Made by a program: the position numbers and the translations under genes. DNA of 64,000 nucleotides from Bradyrhizobium sp. 138 (lineage in GTDB: Bacteria; Pseudomonadota; Alphaproteobacteria; Rhizobiales; Xanthobacteraceae), in NCBI RefSeq assembly GCF_023074075.1, contig NZ_JADPKT010000063.1, positions 1 through 64,000 of the forward strand, written 5' to 3'. The notes under the pieces are model-generated. The model was given only the letters and a program-made list of their open reading frames with translations, did not search any database and was not told the origin of the DNA. Within the stretch, counting starts at the first letter, position 1. Each line of letters opens with the position of its first letter. This document shows positions 27,293-35,373 of the stretch, in pieces.

Positions 27293-27339
27293 TGGCAACG
27301 CCGCTCCGCCCATGCTCGCCGGGGACTGCCTGCCCCGTC

Positions 27340-27374
27340 ACTTTGTATCGCAAAGTATACCGGACTGCAAAGTA
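27340..27374. promoter_or_regulatory. operator region of the membrane protein/wHTH/uppS operon
   Basis: The 17-bp imperfect palindrome ACTTTGTATCGCAAAGT (27340-27356) is followed by a second half site TGCAAAGT (27366-27373). The word GCAAAGTA occurs twice with a 17-bp period. The same motif forms a perfect palindrome at 26275-26291. This is where the operon promoter is expected. Confidence 0.65.
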
Positions 27375-27484
27375 AACGCAAGCCTGAAAGCCATCGCCAG
27401 GATTCCGATCGGAGCGAACAACTGTCGGTTGCGCGGCGCCTGTTCCCGCAGATAAGATGCAACCAAAAGCGTCCGGGGGCTGGT

Positions 27485-28732
27485 ATGTGGCTTAAATCAT
27501 TGATCGTCGCGTCTTTGTTGCAGGTGGGTATCGCCGGAGCCGCGCATGCGGCGGGACCGTTCGGCAGCGTCAATGTCGGCAACTGGATCGGCGGCGCCTT
27601 CAGCAATGACCAGACGGGCGCCTTCTCCCATTGCGCGGCGACGACGCCCTATGCGAACGGCGTCATCCTCGTCGTGAGCCAAAATGCAGCCGGCACCTGG
27701 TCGCTCGCCTTTGCGAATCCCAGCTACCGCTTCAACAAGGGCGAGAACGCCGCGATCGACGTCACCTTTGACGGGCAGGAGCAAGCCAGGCTGTACGCCA
27801 CGGCGTATCAGTCCAACATGCTCACGGCCATCATGCCGCTCAATGTCGTGCGTACGTTTCAGAAGGCGAGCCTGATGGTGGCGACGGCCGGCCGCGCCGT
27901 TCTGAATTTCGATCTGACATCGACCGGGCCGGTCATCGCCGCACTGGCCAATTGCGTGAGCAAGGTGAAAGCCGACGGGCTCGACAAGGCCGGCGACTTC
28001 GCCAAGGCTGCAACGAAGCCTGCAGTGGCCGGCGACAAGCAAGGTGCGCCTCCCACCAAGCCGGGACGAACCGGGACCTTCACCGGCACGGGCTTTGTGG
28101 TCAGTCCCAATGGACATATCGTCACCAACAGTCATGTGATCGACAGCTGCACCGGGGATATCAAGGGCAATCTCGCCGGTGAGGCCTCGATGGTGCTGCG
28201 GGTTGTCTCCAGCGATGCGACAAACGATCTCGCGCTGCTGCAAGCGCCGGCGAAAACAGCATTCAAGGATTTCGCGAAGATCCGGGACCGCTCGATGCAC
28301 TCCGGCGATTCCGTGGTGGCGATCGGCTTCCCGCTGCACGGCTATCTCTCCTCCGACCTGACCGTGACGACGGGTATCGTCAGTTCACTCAGCGGCTTCC
28401 GCAATCACACGGGGCGTTTGCAGATCAGCGCGGCTGTTCAAGCGGGCAACAGTGGAGGCCCGTTGTTCGACATGTCCGGCCAAGTCGCAGGCGTCATCGT
28501 TGCCAAGCTCAACGCACTCAGAATGATCAAAGAGACCGGGCAGCTGACCGAGAACATCAACTTCGCCATCAAGACCGGCGCGCTGCGCGACTTCCTCGAC
28601 AATTCCGTGGTGCCCTACCAGACCGCGGAGCCCAAGGGTGAATTGAAGACCACCGACATCGCCGCTAACGCCCGCGCCTACACGATGCTGATCTCGTGCA
28701 CCGGCACGGAACAGGCGGATGCGAAGCGGTAG
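27485..28732 (+). CDS. secreted trypsin-like serine protease
   Basis: A 415-residue exported protein. Residues 1-22 are a signal peptide (cleavage near AHA-AG). A domain of about 150 residues without known family comes first, then a Pro/Lys-rich linker and a chymotrypsin-fold protease domain (about 200-385). The triad is visible in TNSHV (His), ATNDLALLQ (Asp) and GNSGGPLF (Ser). No PDZ domain follows, unlike DegP. The ATG at 27485 is the only start that yields the signal peptide. Confidence 0.87.
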   Translation: MWLKSLIVASLLQVGIAGAAHAAGPFGSVNVGNWIGGAFSNDQTGAFSHCAATTPYANGVILVVSQNAAGTWSLAFANPSYRFNKGENAAIDVTFDGQEQARLYATAYQSNMLTAIMPLNVVRTFQKASLMVATAGRAVLNFDLTSTGPVIAALANCVSKVKADGLDKAGDFAKAATKPAVAGDKQGAPPTKPGRTGTFTGTGFVVSPNGHIVTNSHVIDSCTGDIKGNLAGEASMVLRVVSSDATNDLALLQAPAKTAFKDFAKIRDRSMHSGDSVVAIGFPLHGYLSSDLTVTTGIVSSLSGFRNHTGRLQISAAVQAGNSGGPLFDMSGQVAGVIVAKLNALRMIKETGQLTENINFAIKTGALRDFLDNSVVPYQTAEPKGELKTTDIAANARAYTMLISCTGTEQADAKR

Positions 28733-28756
28733 TGATATGGCTGGCCGCATGCCTCC

Positions 28757-29494
28757 TCATCCGTGACAGCACGCTGCCTTCGCCGCCTGCGGCTCGTATT
28801 GATCGCGCAGGCGGACCCAGTCCATCGGATAGGGCAGGCCCTCCTCGTGACGGCCGAGCGGCGTGAGGTCGAGATATTGATAGGCGGCGTTCATCATGTC
28901 GAGGCCGCGGGCGAAGCAGGAATAGGTGTGGAAGATCTCGCCGGCCTCGCCGCGGTAGAACACGCTGATGCCAGGCAATTCGGGGCCGTAGATGGGCGTG
29001 GTGCCGAAATTGTACATCGGCTTTCCGGCCTCGATCTCTTCCTGCGAGAACGTCACACCGTAGTCGCGGTTGAAGTCGTTGCTGCCTGAGGAGACCCAAT
29101 CGAAGCTCCAGCCCATCCGCTTCTTGAAGCGCTCGAGCTTTGCGCTCGGTGCCAGCGACACCGCGACCATGGTGGTGTCGCGCGCGGCCAGGTGCGGCAC
29201 CATGCGCTCGAACCCGTCGGCCCAGAACGAGCAGCTCTTGCAGGCCGCGTCCCAGTCGGGTGCGAACATCACATGCTGGACGACGAGCTGCGGACGGCCT
29301 TTGAACAGGTCGCCGAGCGACATCCTGCCATTCGGCCCGTCAAATTCGTAAGCCTTGTCGACCTTGACCCAGGGCAAGGCGCGGCGCTCCTCGGCGAGGC
29401 GCTCACGGGCCGCCGTGAGCTCCTTCTCGCGCGCCAGATGGGCCTTGCGCGCGACGATCCATTGCTCGCGCGAGACGATCTGATGTTGCTGCAT
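28757..29494 (-). CDS. DUF899 family thioredoxin-like protein
   Basis: A 245-residue protein of the DUF899 family, which has a thioredoxin-like fold. Family features seen are VSREQWIVARKAHLAREKELTAARERLAEERRALPWV and MFAPDWDAACKSCSFWADGF, where CKSC stands at the redox position. The C terminus ends in CCHG. The ATG at 29494 follows AAGGAGA. It is directly upstream-opposite of nothing; on its own strand it follows the SRPBCC gene by 16 bp and probably belongs to the ArsR operon. Confidence 0.85.
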   Translation of the reverse strand: MQQHQIVSREQWIVARKAHLAREKELTAARERLAEERRALPWVKVDKAYEFDGPNGRMSLGDLFKGRPQLVVQHVMFAPDWDAACKSCSFWADGFERMVPHLAARDTTMVAVSLAPSAKLERFKKRMGWSFDWVSSGSNDFNRDYGVTFSQEEIEAGKPMYNFGTTPIYGPELPGISVFYRGEAGEIFHTYSCFARGLDMMNAAYQYLDLTPLGRHEEGLPYPMDWVRLRDQYEPQAAKAACCHG

Positions 29495-29510
29495 GGCTAT
29501 CTCCTTGGTG

Positions 29511-29978
29511 TCAGGCGACGAAAGCATCGAGCTTGTCGAGGAACGAGCTCCAGCCGCGCTGGTGGTTGTCGCGTGCGGTCTCGTCGAAGAACTGGGCGTG
29601 ATGGAAGATCATCAAGGTGCCGACACCGTCCGGCTTCAGCGAGATCGTCACCAGCGATTCGCGTTCCGGCGTCGAATGCCAGGCCCAGGTGAAGACCAGA
29701 AGCTCGTTCGGCACCACCTCGCGATAAAGGCCGCCGGCCTCGAAATATTCACCGTCGTCACGGGTGAAGCTGATGCGATAATGGCCGCCGACGCGGACGT
29801 CGAGCTCGGCTTGAAGCGTCGCCGGCTTCATGTTCGGCGGCCCGAACCATTGCGCTAGCTGCGCGGCTTGCGTCCAGGCGGCGTAGACCTTTTCCGGCGG
29901 CGCGCGGAGCCGGCGCGTGAGCGTGAGGCTTGGACGTTCTGCCGCGCGTTCGGCGGCGTTGGCGGCTGCGTTGGCCAT
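29511..29978 (-). CDS. SRPBCC (AHSA1-type) protein
   Basis: A 155-residue START-like protein of the activator-of-Hsp90 ATPase homology group (LTLTRRLRAPPEKVYAAWTQAAQLAQWFGPP ... VGGHYRISF ... GWSSFLDKLDAFVA). These bind hydrophobic ligands. The ATG at 29978 has a strong GGAGGA seven bases upstream even though it lies 124 bp inside the arsR coding sequence. Pairing with an ArsR repressor is widespread in rhizobia. Confidence 0.87.
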   Translation of the reverse strand: MANAAANAAERAAERPSLTLTRRLRAPPEKVYAAWTQAAQLAQWFGPPNMKPATLQAELDVRVGGHYRISFTRDDGEYFEAGGLYREVVPNELLVFTWAWHSTPERESLVTISLKPDGVGTLMIFHHAQFFDETARDNHQRGWSSFLDKLDAFVA

Positions 29979-30307
29979 TTCTCTTCCTCCACGAAAGCGG
30001 CGAGACGATCGAGATTGTGAGACCAGAACTGCGCATAGCGATTGAGCCAGTTCATCGCCTGCTCCATCGGCTGCGCGGTGATCCGGCAGGCGACCGTGCG
30101 CCCGGTTTTCTCCCGCACGATCAGGCCCGCATCCGTGAGCACGTCGAGATGCTTCATGATCGCCGGCAGCGAGACCGGAAACGGCGCGGCCAGGTCGCTC
30201 ACCGACAGGCCATCCTGCTCACCGAGACGTGCCAGCAGGGCACGCCGCGTCGGGTCGGATAGCGCGGCAAAGGTCCGGTCCAGCGTCTCGTCCTTATACT
30301 TAACCAT
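29855..30307 (-). CDS. ArsR-family repressor
   Basis: A 150-residue winged-helix regulator: FAALSDPTRRALLARLGEQDGLSVSDLAAPFPVSLPAIMKHLDVLTDAGLIVREKTGRT is a full ArsR domain. No metal-binding Cys cluster is present. The usual family end (LDRLAAFVEEEK) is followed by about 40 Arg/Pro-rich residues read from another frame of the SRPBCC gene. The ATG at 30307 lies inside a 24-bp palindrome, so the protein probably represses its own start. Confidence 0.88.
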   Translation of the reverse strand: MVKYKDETLDRTFAALSDPTRRALLARLGEQDGLSVSDLAAPFPVSLPAIMKHLDVLTDAGLIVREKTGRTVACRITAQPMEQAMNWLNRYAQFWSHNLDRLAAFVEEEKWPTQPPTPPNARQNVQASRSRAGSARRRKRSTPPGRKPRS

Positions 30308-30319
30308 ATGGTTTAGTAT
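30296..30319. promoter_or_regulatory. arsR operator
   Basis: ATACTTAACCAT is followed at once by ATGGTTTAGTAT, an inverted repeat matching at 11 of 12 positions. Its left arm contains the arsR start codon. Self-repression of the ArsR/SRPBCC/DUF899 genes is inferred. Confidence 0.75.
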
Positions 30320-30481
30320 AGCCGCGCGTGGAAAGGCGTCAAGCCCGGACCCGCGGGCGCAGGTCCGCACGACTGCGTGATCAGGTTGCGATCAGTATGA
30401 AGCGCGATCAGTAGAGCGCGACGGTGGCGAAGCCGTCCGCAGCGCGCGTCTTATTCCAGGTCAACGAAACAAAGCACGCAA

Positions 30482-30509
30482 GAAAAAAGCCCTGCCAGAC
30501 GGCAGGGCT
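30482..30509 (-). terminator. intrinsic terminator of the TctC-type gene
   Basis: On the minus strand AGCCCTGCC-GTCT-GGCAGGGCT forms a 9-bp stem with a 4-nt loop and is followed by a run of six T. It lies 25 bases after the stop of the gene at 30534. Confidence 0.85.
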
Positions 30510-30533
30510 CCTATCCTCACGATCACAAGATCG

Positions 30534-31508
30534 CTACTCGACCTTCAGGCCGGCGAACTCGACGACCTTCCTCCATTTTTCGGTCTCGGCCTTGATCTCC
30601 TCGCCGAACGCCTCGGGCGTCTGCACCCGCGGCTCGCCGCCGAGCTCGACCAGGCGCTTGGTCATGTCGGGCTCCTTCAGCACCGCGGCGACCTCGGCGT
30701 TGAGCTTGGCGATGATCTCCTTCGGCGTGTTCTTCGGCGCGCCCATGCCGAACAATGCGCTGGCCTCATAGCCCTTGACGGTGTCGGCGACCGGCTGCAC
30801 GTCGGGCAGCTGCGGCGAACGTTCCGTGGTGGTGACCCCGATGGCGCGAAGCGAGCCGGAGCGGATATGCTGGATGATCGAGGGCATGTTGTCGAAGATC
30901 ACCTGCACCTGGCCGCCGAGCATATCGGTGATCGCGGGCGCCGCGCCGCGATAGGGCACGTGCTGCATCTTGCAGCCGGTCATGGCCATGAACATCTCGC
31001 CGGACAGATGCACCGAGGTGCCGTTGCCGGACGAGGCCATGTTGACCTTGCCGGGATTGGCCTTCACGTATTCGATGAACTCGGCGACGTTCTTGGCCGG
31101 CACGTCCTTGTTGACGGTCATCACGTTTGGCACGCGCTGGAACGAGGCGACCGGCGCGATGTCCTGCACGAAGTTGAACTTGAGATTCTTGTAGAGCGAG
31201 GCGTTGATGTAGTTGGCCGGGTTGATCAGCTGCAGCGTGTAGCCGTCGGGCTCGGCATTGATGACCGATTCGGTGGCGATATTGTTGCCGGCACCCGGCT
31301 TGTTCTCGATCACGAATTGCTGGCCGAGCTTTTCCGAGAGCCGCTGGCCGATCAGTCGCGCCAGGATGTCCGTGGCGCCGCCGGGCGGATAGCCGACCAC
31401 CCATTTCACGGGCCGGGCCGGATAATCGGCGGCAAAGGCCTTCGACAGCGGGGTGGCTGCAAGCGGACTGGCGGCGAGCAGGCCCAGCGCGGTACGGCGA
31501 GTGATCAT
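30534..31508 (-). CDS. TctC/Bug-type periplasmic substrate-binding protein
   Basis: A 324-residue binding protein of the tripartite tricarboxylate transporter family. The N terminus MITRRTALGLLAASPLAATPLSKAFA has a twin-arginine-like signal. The mature part shows WVVGYPPGGATDILARLIGQRLSEKLGQQFVIENKPGAGNNIAT, the Bug-family hallmark. The ATG at 31508 is used; a longer frame adds residues before the signal. No TctA or TctB membrane genes are nearby, which is common for the many orphan Bug proteins. Confidence 0.9.
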   Translation of the reverse strand: MITRRTALGLLAASPLAATPLSKAFAADYPARPVKWVVGYPPGGATDILARLIGQRLSEKLGQQFVIENKPGAGNNIATESVINAEPDGYTLQLINPANYINASLYKNLKFNFVQDIAPVASFQRVPNVMTVNKDVPAKNVAEFIEYVKANPGKVNMASSGNGTSVHLSGEMFMAMTGCKMQHVPYRGAAPAITDMLGGQVQVIFDNMPSIIQHIRSGSLRAIGVTTTERSPQLPDVQPVADTVKGYEASALFGMGAPKNTPKEIIAKLNAEVAAVLKEPDMTKRLVELGGEPRVQTPEAFGEEIKAETEKWRKVVEFAGLKVE

Positions 31509-31633
31509 CTCAAGGGTTCTCCCAACGTGTTGTTCTTGAAGCCAGATGTCTTGAAGCTGGCGCCGGGCGGGTTGTAACAAAGCTTGCTGCAGGCGGAAAG
31601 TGCGGCTGGCGCATCGCGACGAAAGGATAAGGC

Positions 31634-32053
31634 ATGCCGGTCAAGGTCCACGCCCTCGATCATCTCGTGATCAACGTCGCCGACGTCGCGGCCACCGCGG
31701 AGTGGTACCGCAGGATTCTCGGCATGGAAGTCAAGGTGTTCGATCCCGGCGGCGGCAAAGCGCCGCGGACTTTCCTTGAATTCGGTAACCAGAGGATCAA
31801 CGTCCGGCAACGCGATGCCGACAAGGTGGAGTGGTTCACCGCGGACCACCAGACCGCCGGCAGCGACGATTTGTGCTTCCTCACCTCCGCTGCGCCCGAC
31901 GAGGTGGTGGCGCATTTGCAGGCCCACGGCGTCGCGATCGAGCAAGGGCCAGGCCCGAGGCAGGGCGCCCGCGGAACGCTGCGCTCGGTCTATTGCCGGG
32001 ATCCGGATGGCAGTTTGATCGAGATTTCGTCGTATGCGGACGGCGGCCAATAG
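31634..32053 (+). CDS. VOC-family (glyoxalase/dioxygenase-like) protein
   Basis: A 139-residue single vicinal-oxygen-chelate domain. Paired beta-alpha-beta-beta-beta units are visible (HALDHLVINVADVAATAEWYRRILGMEV and DDLCFLTSAAPDEVVAHLQAHGVAI ... VYCRDPDGSLIEISSY). The N-terminal His and C-terminal Glu could be metal ligands. The reaction is unknown. Confidence 0.85.
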   Translation: MPVKVHALDHLVINVADVAATAEWYRRILGMEVKVFDPGGGKAPRTFLEFGNQRINVRQRDADKVEWFTADHQTAGSDDLCFLTSAAPDEVVAHLQAHGVAIEQGPGPRQGARGTLRSVYCRDPDGSLIEISSYADGGQ

Positions 32054-32079
32054 GGCCACCGCTGCCCGCTCCGGAGACC

Positions 32080-32165
32080 GTCATTGCGAGCGCAGCGAAA
32101 CAATCCAGACGGTCTCTGCGGTGGCAGTCTGGATTGCTTCGTCGCAAGGGCTCCTCGCAATGACG
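32080..32165. repeat. dispersed palindromic repeat, family B
   Basis: The outer arms GTCATTGCGAG...CTCGCAATGAC and inner arms CAATCCAGAC...GTCTGGATTG form a long imperfect hairpin. Elements of this form are numerous between Bradyrhizobium genes from general knowledge. Only one copy lies in this window. Confidence 0.75.
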
Positions 32166-32278
32166 GGGAGACAGCGCGGACTGCCCCCCGATTTGCGCCC
32201 CGCGCCGTCCGATGGCAGGAAGACGCAATCATCCAAAGACAGCCGCCGGCAAGATGCAGGCTGCACGGGGGAGACGCC

Positions 32279-33859
32279 ATGCCACTTCAACAGACCTCAG
32301 CCGGAATCGTCGGCCCATTCGACGGGCTCGACGTGCCCTGGTTGCTCAAGATGCGCGCCGAGGTCCGGCGTGATCATCCGTTCCTGATCTGGGCGCCGTT
32401 CGATGCGCCGGCGCGGCGCTGGAGCTATGGCGAATTTCACGAGCGGGTCGGCGCGCTCGCGGCGGGGCTGGCGCGACGCGGCATCAAGCCGGGCGAATAT
32501 GTGCTCATTCATCTCGACAATTGCATCGAGGCGATGCTGGCCTGGTTTGCCTGCGTCGAGTTAGGGGCCATCGCGGTCACCACCAACACCCGATCGGCGC
32601 CGGCCGAGATCGCGTATTTTGCCGATCATTGCGGCGCAGTCGCCGCGATCACGCAGCCGGCTTATGCGGAAGCCGTCGCGCAGAACTGCCGCAACATAAG
32701 CTGGATGGCGGTAACCTCGCATGATGCGGGTACAGCGCCAGCACAAGCTGTCTCGCGCGGCGACAGCTTTGAATCCCTGTTCGCCGACAGCGCCAATCGT
32801 CCCTGCCGCCCCACCGACCCGCTCGCGCCGTGCAGCGTGCAGTACACCTCCGGCACGACCTCGCGGCCGAAGGCGGTGCTGTGGACCCATGCCAACGCGC
32901 TGTGGGGCGCCAAGATCAACGCCGCGCACGAGGACCTGCATGAAGGCGACGTGCACCAGGCTTACTTGCCGCTATTCCATACCAACGCGCTCGCCTATTC
33001 CATGCTGGCGACGCTGTGGGTCGGCGCCAGCTGCGTGATCCAGCCGCGCTTCTCCGCGAGCCGGTTCTGGGGCGTCGCGCGCGAGCACGGCGCGACCTGG
33101 ACCTCGACGATACCGTTCTGCATGAAGGCGCTGCTCGAGCAGGAGATCCCGAAAGACCACAAGTTTCGCCTGTGGGGCACCGCGATCAACGAGCCGCCGG
33201 CCTTTGCCGCGTTCGGTGTCAAGATGATCGGCTGGTGGGGCATGACCGAGACCATCACCCACGGCATCATCGGCGAGGTCGACCAACCCAACATCCCGAT
33301 GTCGATCGGCCGCGCCGCGCCGGAATACGTCATCCGCATCACCGACGACGACGGCCGGCCGACGGAAGTCGGCGGCACCGGCAATCTCGCGATCAAGGGC
33401 ATCCCCGGCCTGTCGCTGTTCGCCGAATATCTGCATAACGAAAAGGCGACGCGCGAGAGTTTTGACGGGCACGGCTTCTTCCTGACCGGCGATCGCGTCG
33501 AGCGTCTCGCGAACGGCACCATCAGGTTCGGCGACCGCGCCAAGGACATGCTGAAGGTCGGCGGCGAGAACGTCGCGGCCTCCGAGATCGAGCAGGTGAT
33601 CGCGGTGGTGCCGGGCGTGCGCGAGGCGGCCGTCGTGGCGAAGAAGCATCCGATGCTGGACGAGGTGCCTGTCGTCTTCATCATCCCGCAGGGCGGCGTC
33701 GCGGGCGCTGCGCCCGACCTGCATGATCGCGTGATGGCCGCCTGCCGCAACAGCCTTGCCGACTTCAAGGTGCCGCGCGAGATCCGGTTCGTCGACGACA
33801 TGCCGCGCTCGACGCTGGAGAAGGTCGCGAAGGCGGAGTTGAGGAAGATGGTGGGGTGA
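32279..33859 (+). CDS. AMP-forming acyl-CoA synthetase/ligase
   Basis: A 526-residue ANL-superfamily enzyme. The phosphate-binding motif is YTSGTTSRPKAV (Ser replaces a usual Gly), the adenine motif is GWWGMTET, FLTGDRVE holds the ribose-binding Asp, and RSTLEKVAKAEL near the C terminus carries the catalytic Lys. It would activate a carboxylic acid to its CoA thioester. The ATG at 32279 follows GGGGGAG; the open frame extends upstream into repeat B and is not coding there. Confidence 0.9.
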   Translation: MPLQQTSAGIVGPFDGLDVPWLLKMRAEVRRDHPFLIWAPFDAPARRWSYGEFHERVGALAAGLARRGIKPGEYVLIHLDNCIEAMLAWFACVELGAIAVTTNTRSAPAEIAYFADHCGAVAAITQPAYAEAVAQNCRNISWMAVTSHDAGTAPAQAVSRGDSFESLFADSANRPCRPTDPLAPCSVQYTSGTTSRPKAVLWTHANALWGAKINAAHEDLHEGDVHQAYLPLFHTNALAYSMLATLWVGASCVIQPRFSASRFWGVAREHGATWTSTIPFCMKALLEQEIPKDHKFRLWGTAINEPPAFAAFGVKMIGWWGMTETITHGIIGEVDQPNIPMSIGRAAPEYVIRITDDDGRPTEVGGTGNLAIKGIPGLSLFAEYLHNEKATRESFDGHGFFLTGDRVERLANGTIRFGDRAKDMLKVGGENVAASEIEQVIAVVPGVREAAVVAKKHPMLDEVPVVFIIPQGGVAGAAPDLHDRVMAACRNSLADFKVPREIRFVDDMPRSTLEKVAKAELRKMVG

Positions 33860-33866
33860 GGAAGCG

Positions 33867-33960
33867 CGTAGGGTGGGTTAGCCGCAGGCGTAACCCACCA
33901 TGCTTCTGCAATCGCCGAACGAAGTTGGTGGATTACGCCTTCGGCTAATCCACCCTACGG
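33867..33960. repeat. dispersed palindromic repeat, family E (copy 1)
   Basis: CGTAGGGTGGGTTAGCCG at the left and CGGCTAATCCACCCTACG at the right pair as a long hairpin. Further copies with the CGTAGGGTGGGC core are at 47928-48056 and 58061-58162. It lies between two convergent genes. Confidence 0.8.
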
Positions 33961-33968
33961 CACCGTAA

Positions 33969-35063
33969 TCAGAACGATCCCAGCGCCACCGGGCGGAAGG
34001 CCTGCAACAGCTGCTGATCGAGCTTGCCGCCCATGCTTTCCATCATCCCGAACGCACGGGAATGCGTGAAGGGCATGCGGTAAGCGCGTTTCTCGACCAG
34101 CGCGGCGTAGATGTCGACGATCGTCGTCACCCGCACGATGTCGCTGACCTGGTTCGACGACAGGCCGTTGGGATAGCCGCTGCCGTCGAGGAATTCATGG
34201 TGATGCAAGACGACGTCGAGCATCTCCGGCGGGAAGCCGCCTTGGGCTGCGAGCGCGTCATAGCCGCGGCGCGGATGCTGGCGGACCTCGGCCATCTCCT
34301 CGTCGGTGAGCTTGCCCGGCTTGTCGAGCAGCGCCGAGGGAACGAAGGCCTTGCCGACGTCATGCAGCAGCGCGGCGCGGGTCAGGCGGCGCTGGTCGTC
34401 CTCGCGCATGCCGAGATGTTGCGCGAAGGCGACGGCGAAACCGGTGACGAACAGGCAGTGACGATAGCTGCCGACATGGTGGCAGCCCACCGTAGTGAGC
34501 CATTCGCGCAGCGAGGAGTGCTTGATCGCCTTCAGGATCTTGCTTTCCGCGGCGATGACATCGTCGAAGGTCAAGGGCACGCCGAGCGGCAGCTTCTCGA
34601 ACATCTTCTTCAGCACCGCATGCGCCGCATCGACCCCGCGGTTGAGCGTCTTGCCGCGGTCGGTCGCGTCATAGGCGGCGGTGTCAGGGAAGGCGGCGCG
34701 GATGCGCTGAAGGATGGCGTCGGCCTGAAGCGGCCGCGAAATGGTATCCGTGGCGCCCAGCGCCCAGGCCTGCATGGTGCCGTGATGCAGGGCGTCCGCC
34801 AGCACGAACAGCCGCGGCATCGACCGATAGGCATCGCCGCGCAGCTTGTTGCGCACCCGCTGCACGCTCTCGGGCGAGCGCAAATTGATATCGACCACGA
34901 GGCCGGAGAGATCGCGCGCTGGCTGTGCGGGGATCGCCTCGGTCGACACCGTCGAGACCTCGCCGACCGCCTTCAAAATGCTGGCTAGCTCGGTGCTCTC
35001 ATCGCTTCGGTCGGAGGCGAGCAGAAGCCGGCGTTTGGCGGCGGTTTTGGCTAGCGCGTTCAT
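33969..35063 (-). CDS. response-regulator-like HD-GYP phosphodiesterase
   Basis: A 364-residue protein. Residues about 10-125 resemble a receiver domain (LVVDINLRSPES could hold the phospho-acceptor Asp). The HD-GYP domain follows (about 170-350) with AALLHDVGK, HHHEFLDGSGYPNGL and IVDIYAAL, so the metal ligands and the GYP motif are intact. It should degrade c-di-GMP, and is the third c-di-GMP protein in the window. Confidence 0.9.
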   Translation of the reverse strand: MNALAKTAAKRRLLLASDRSDESTELASILKAVGEVSTVSTEAIPAQPARDLSGLVVDINLRSPESVQRVRNKLRGDAYRSMPRLFVLADALHHGTMQAWALGATDTISRPLQADAILQRIRAAFPDTAAYDATDRGKTLNRGVDAAHAVLKKMFEKLPLGVPLTFDDVIAAESKILKAIKHSSLREWLTTVGCHHVGSYRHCLFVTGFAVAFAQHLGMREDDQRRLTRAALLHDVGKAFVPSALLDKPGKLTDEEMAEVRQHPRRGYDALAAQGGFPPEMLDVVLHHHEFLDGSGYPNGLSSNQVSDIVRVTTIVDIYAALVEKRAYRMPFTHSRAFGMMESMGGKLDQQLLQAFRPVALGSF

Positions 35064-35263
35064 GACTACCCCAAAGCATGGGACTGGATTTGGCCACAGC
35101 CTAAGCCGGATCAGGTTCTCTGGCCCTTAAGAGGCGTGCTCAATGGAACCTTCGGGGATTGGGTGCAATTTTAGGGATTCGGGTTCCGGGGCGGAACTTC
35201 GAAAACGCGAAAACAACCCCATGCACAGTAGAGCAGGCATTGATGAATAAGGGGAATTTTCTT

Positions 35264-35295
35264 CGTCATGGCCGGACTTTGTCCCGGGCATGACG
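35264..35295. repeat. dispersed palindromic repeat, family D (copy 1)
   Basis: CGTCATGGCCGGACTTTGTC followed by CCGGGCATGACG forms an imperfect palindrome. Related copies lie at 52421-52452 and 55186-55270. Confidence 0.75.
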
Positions 35296-35311
35296 ACCTC
35301 GACCAAACCTC

Positions 35312-35346
35312 AAAACAAATCCGCCGGAGGCTGCCCTCCGGCGGAT
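35312..35346 (-). terminator. strong hairpin terminator after iorB-type gene
   Basis: On the minus strand ATCCGCCGGAGG-GCAG-CCTCCGGCGGAT is a perfect 12-bp stem followed by TTGTTTT. It begins about 28 bases after the stop of the gene at 35374. Confidence 0.82.
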
Positions 35347-35373
35347 CATCTCATTCGGCAATCGCGGCTCGGC

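Noticed and set aside
32084..32278. N-terminal extension of the acyl-CoA synthetase
   Set aside because: The extra codons run through a family B palindromic repeat; the ATG at 32279 has its own ribosome binding site and a normal family start.
35094..35150. TPP-riboswitch-like word GAACCTGATCCGG on the minus strand upstream of the HD-GYP gene
   Set aside because: Only the 3' core word matches. The 5' half of the aptamer (GGGGTGC and CTGAGA elements) is not present in the right order, and the downstream gene has no link to thiamine.
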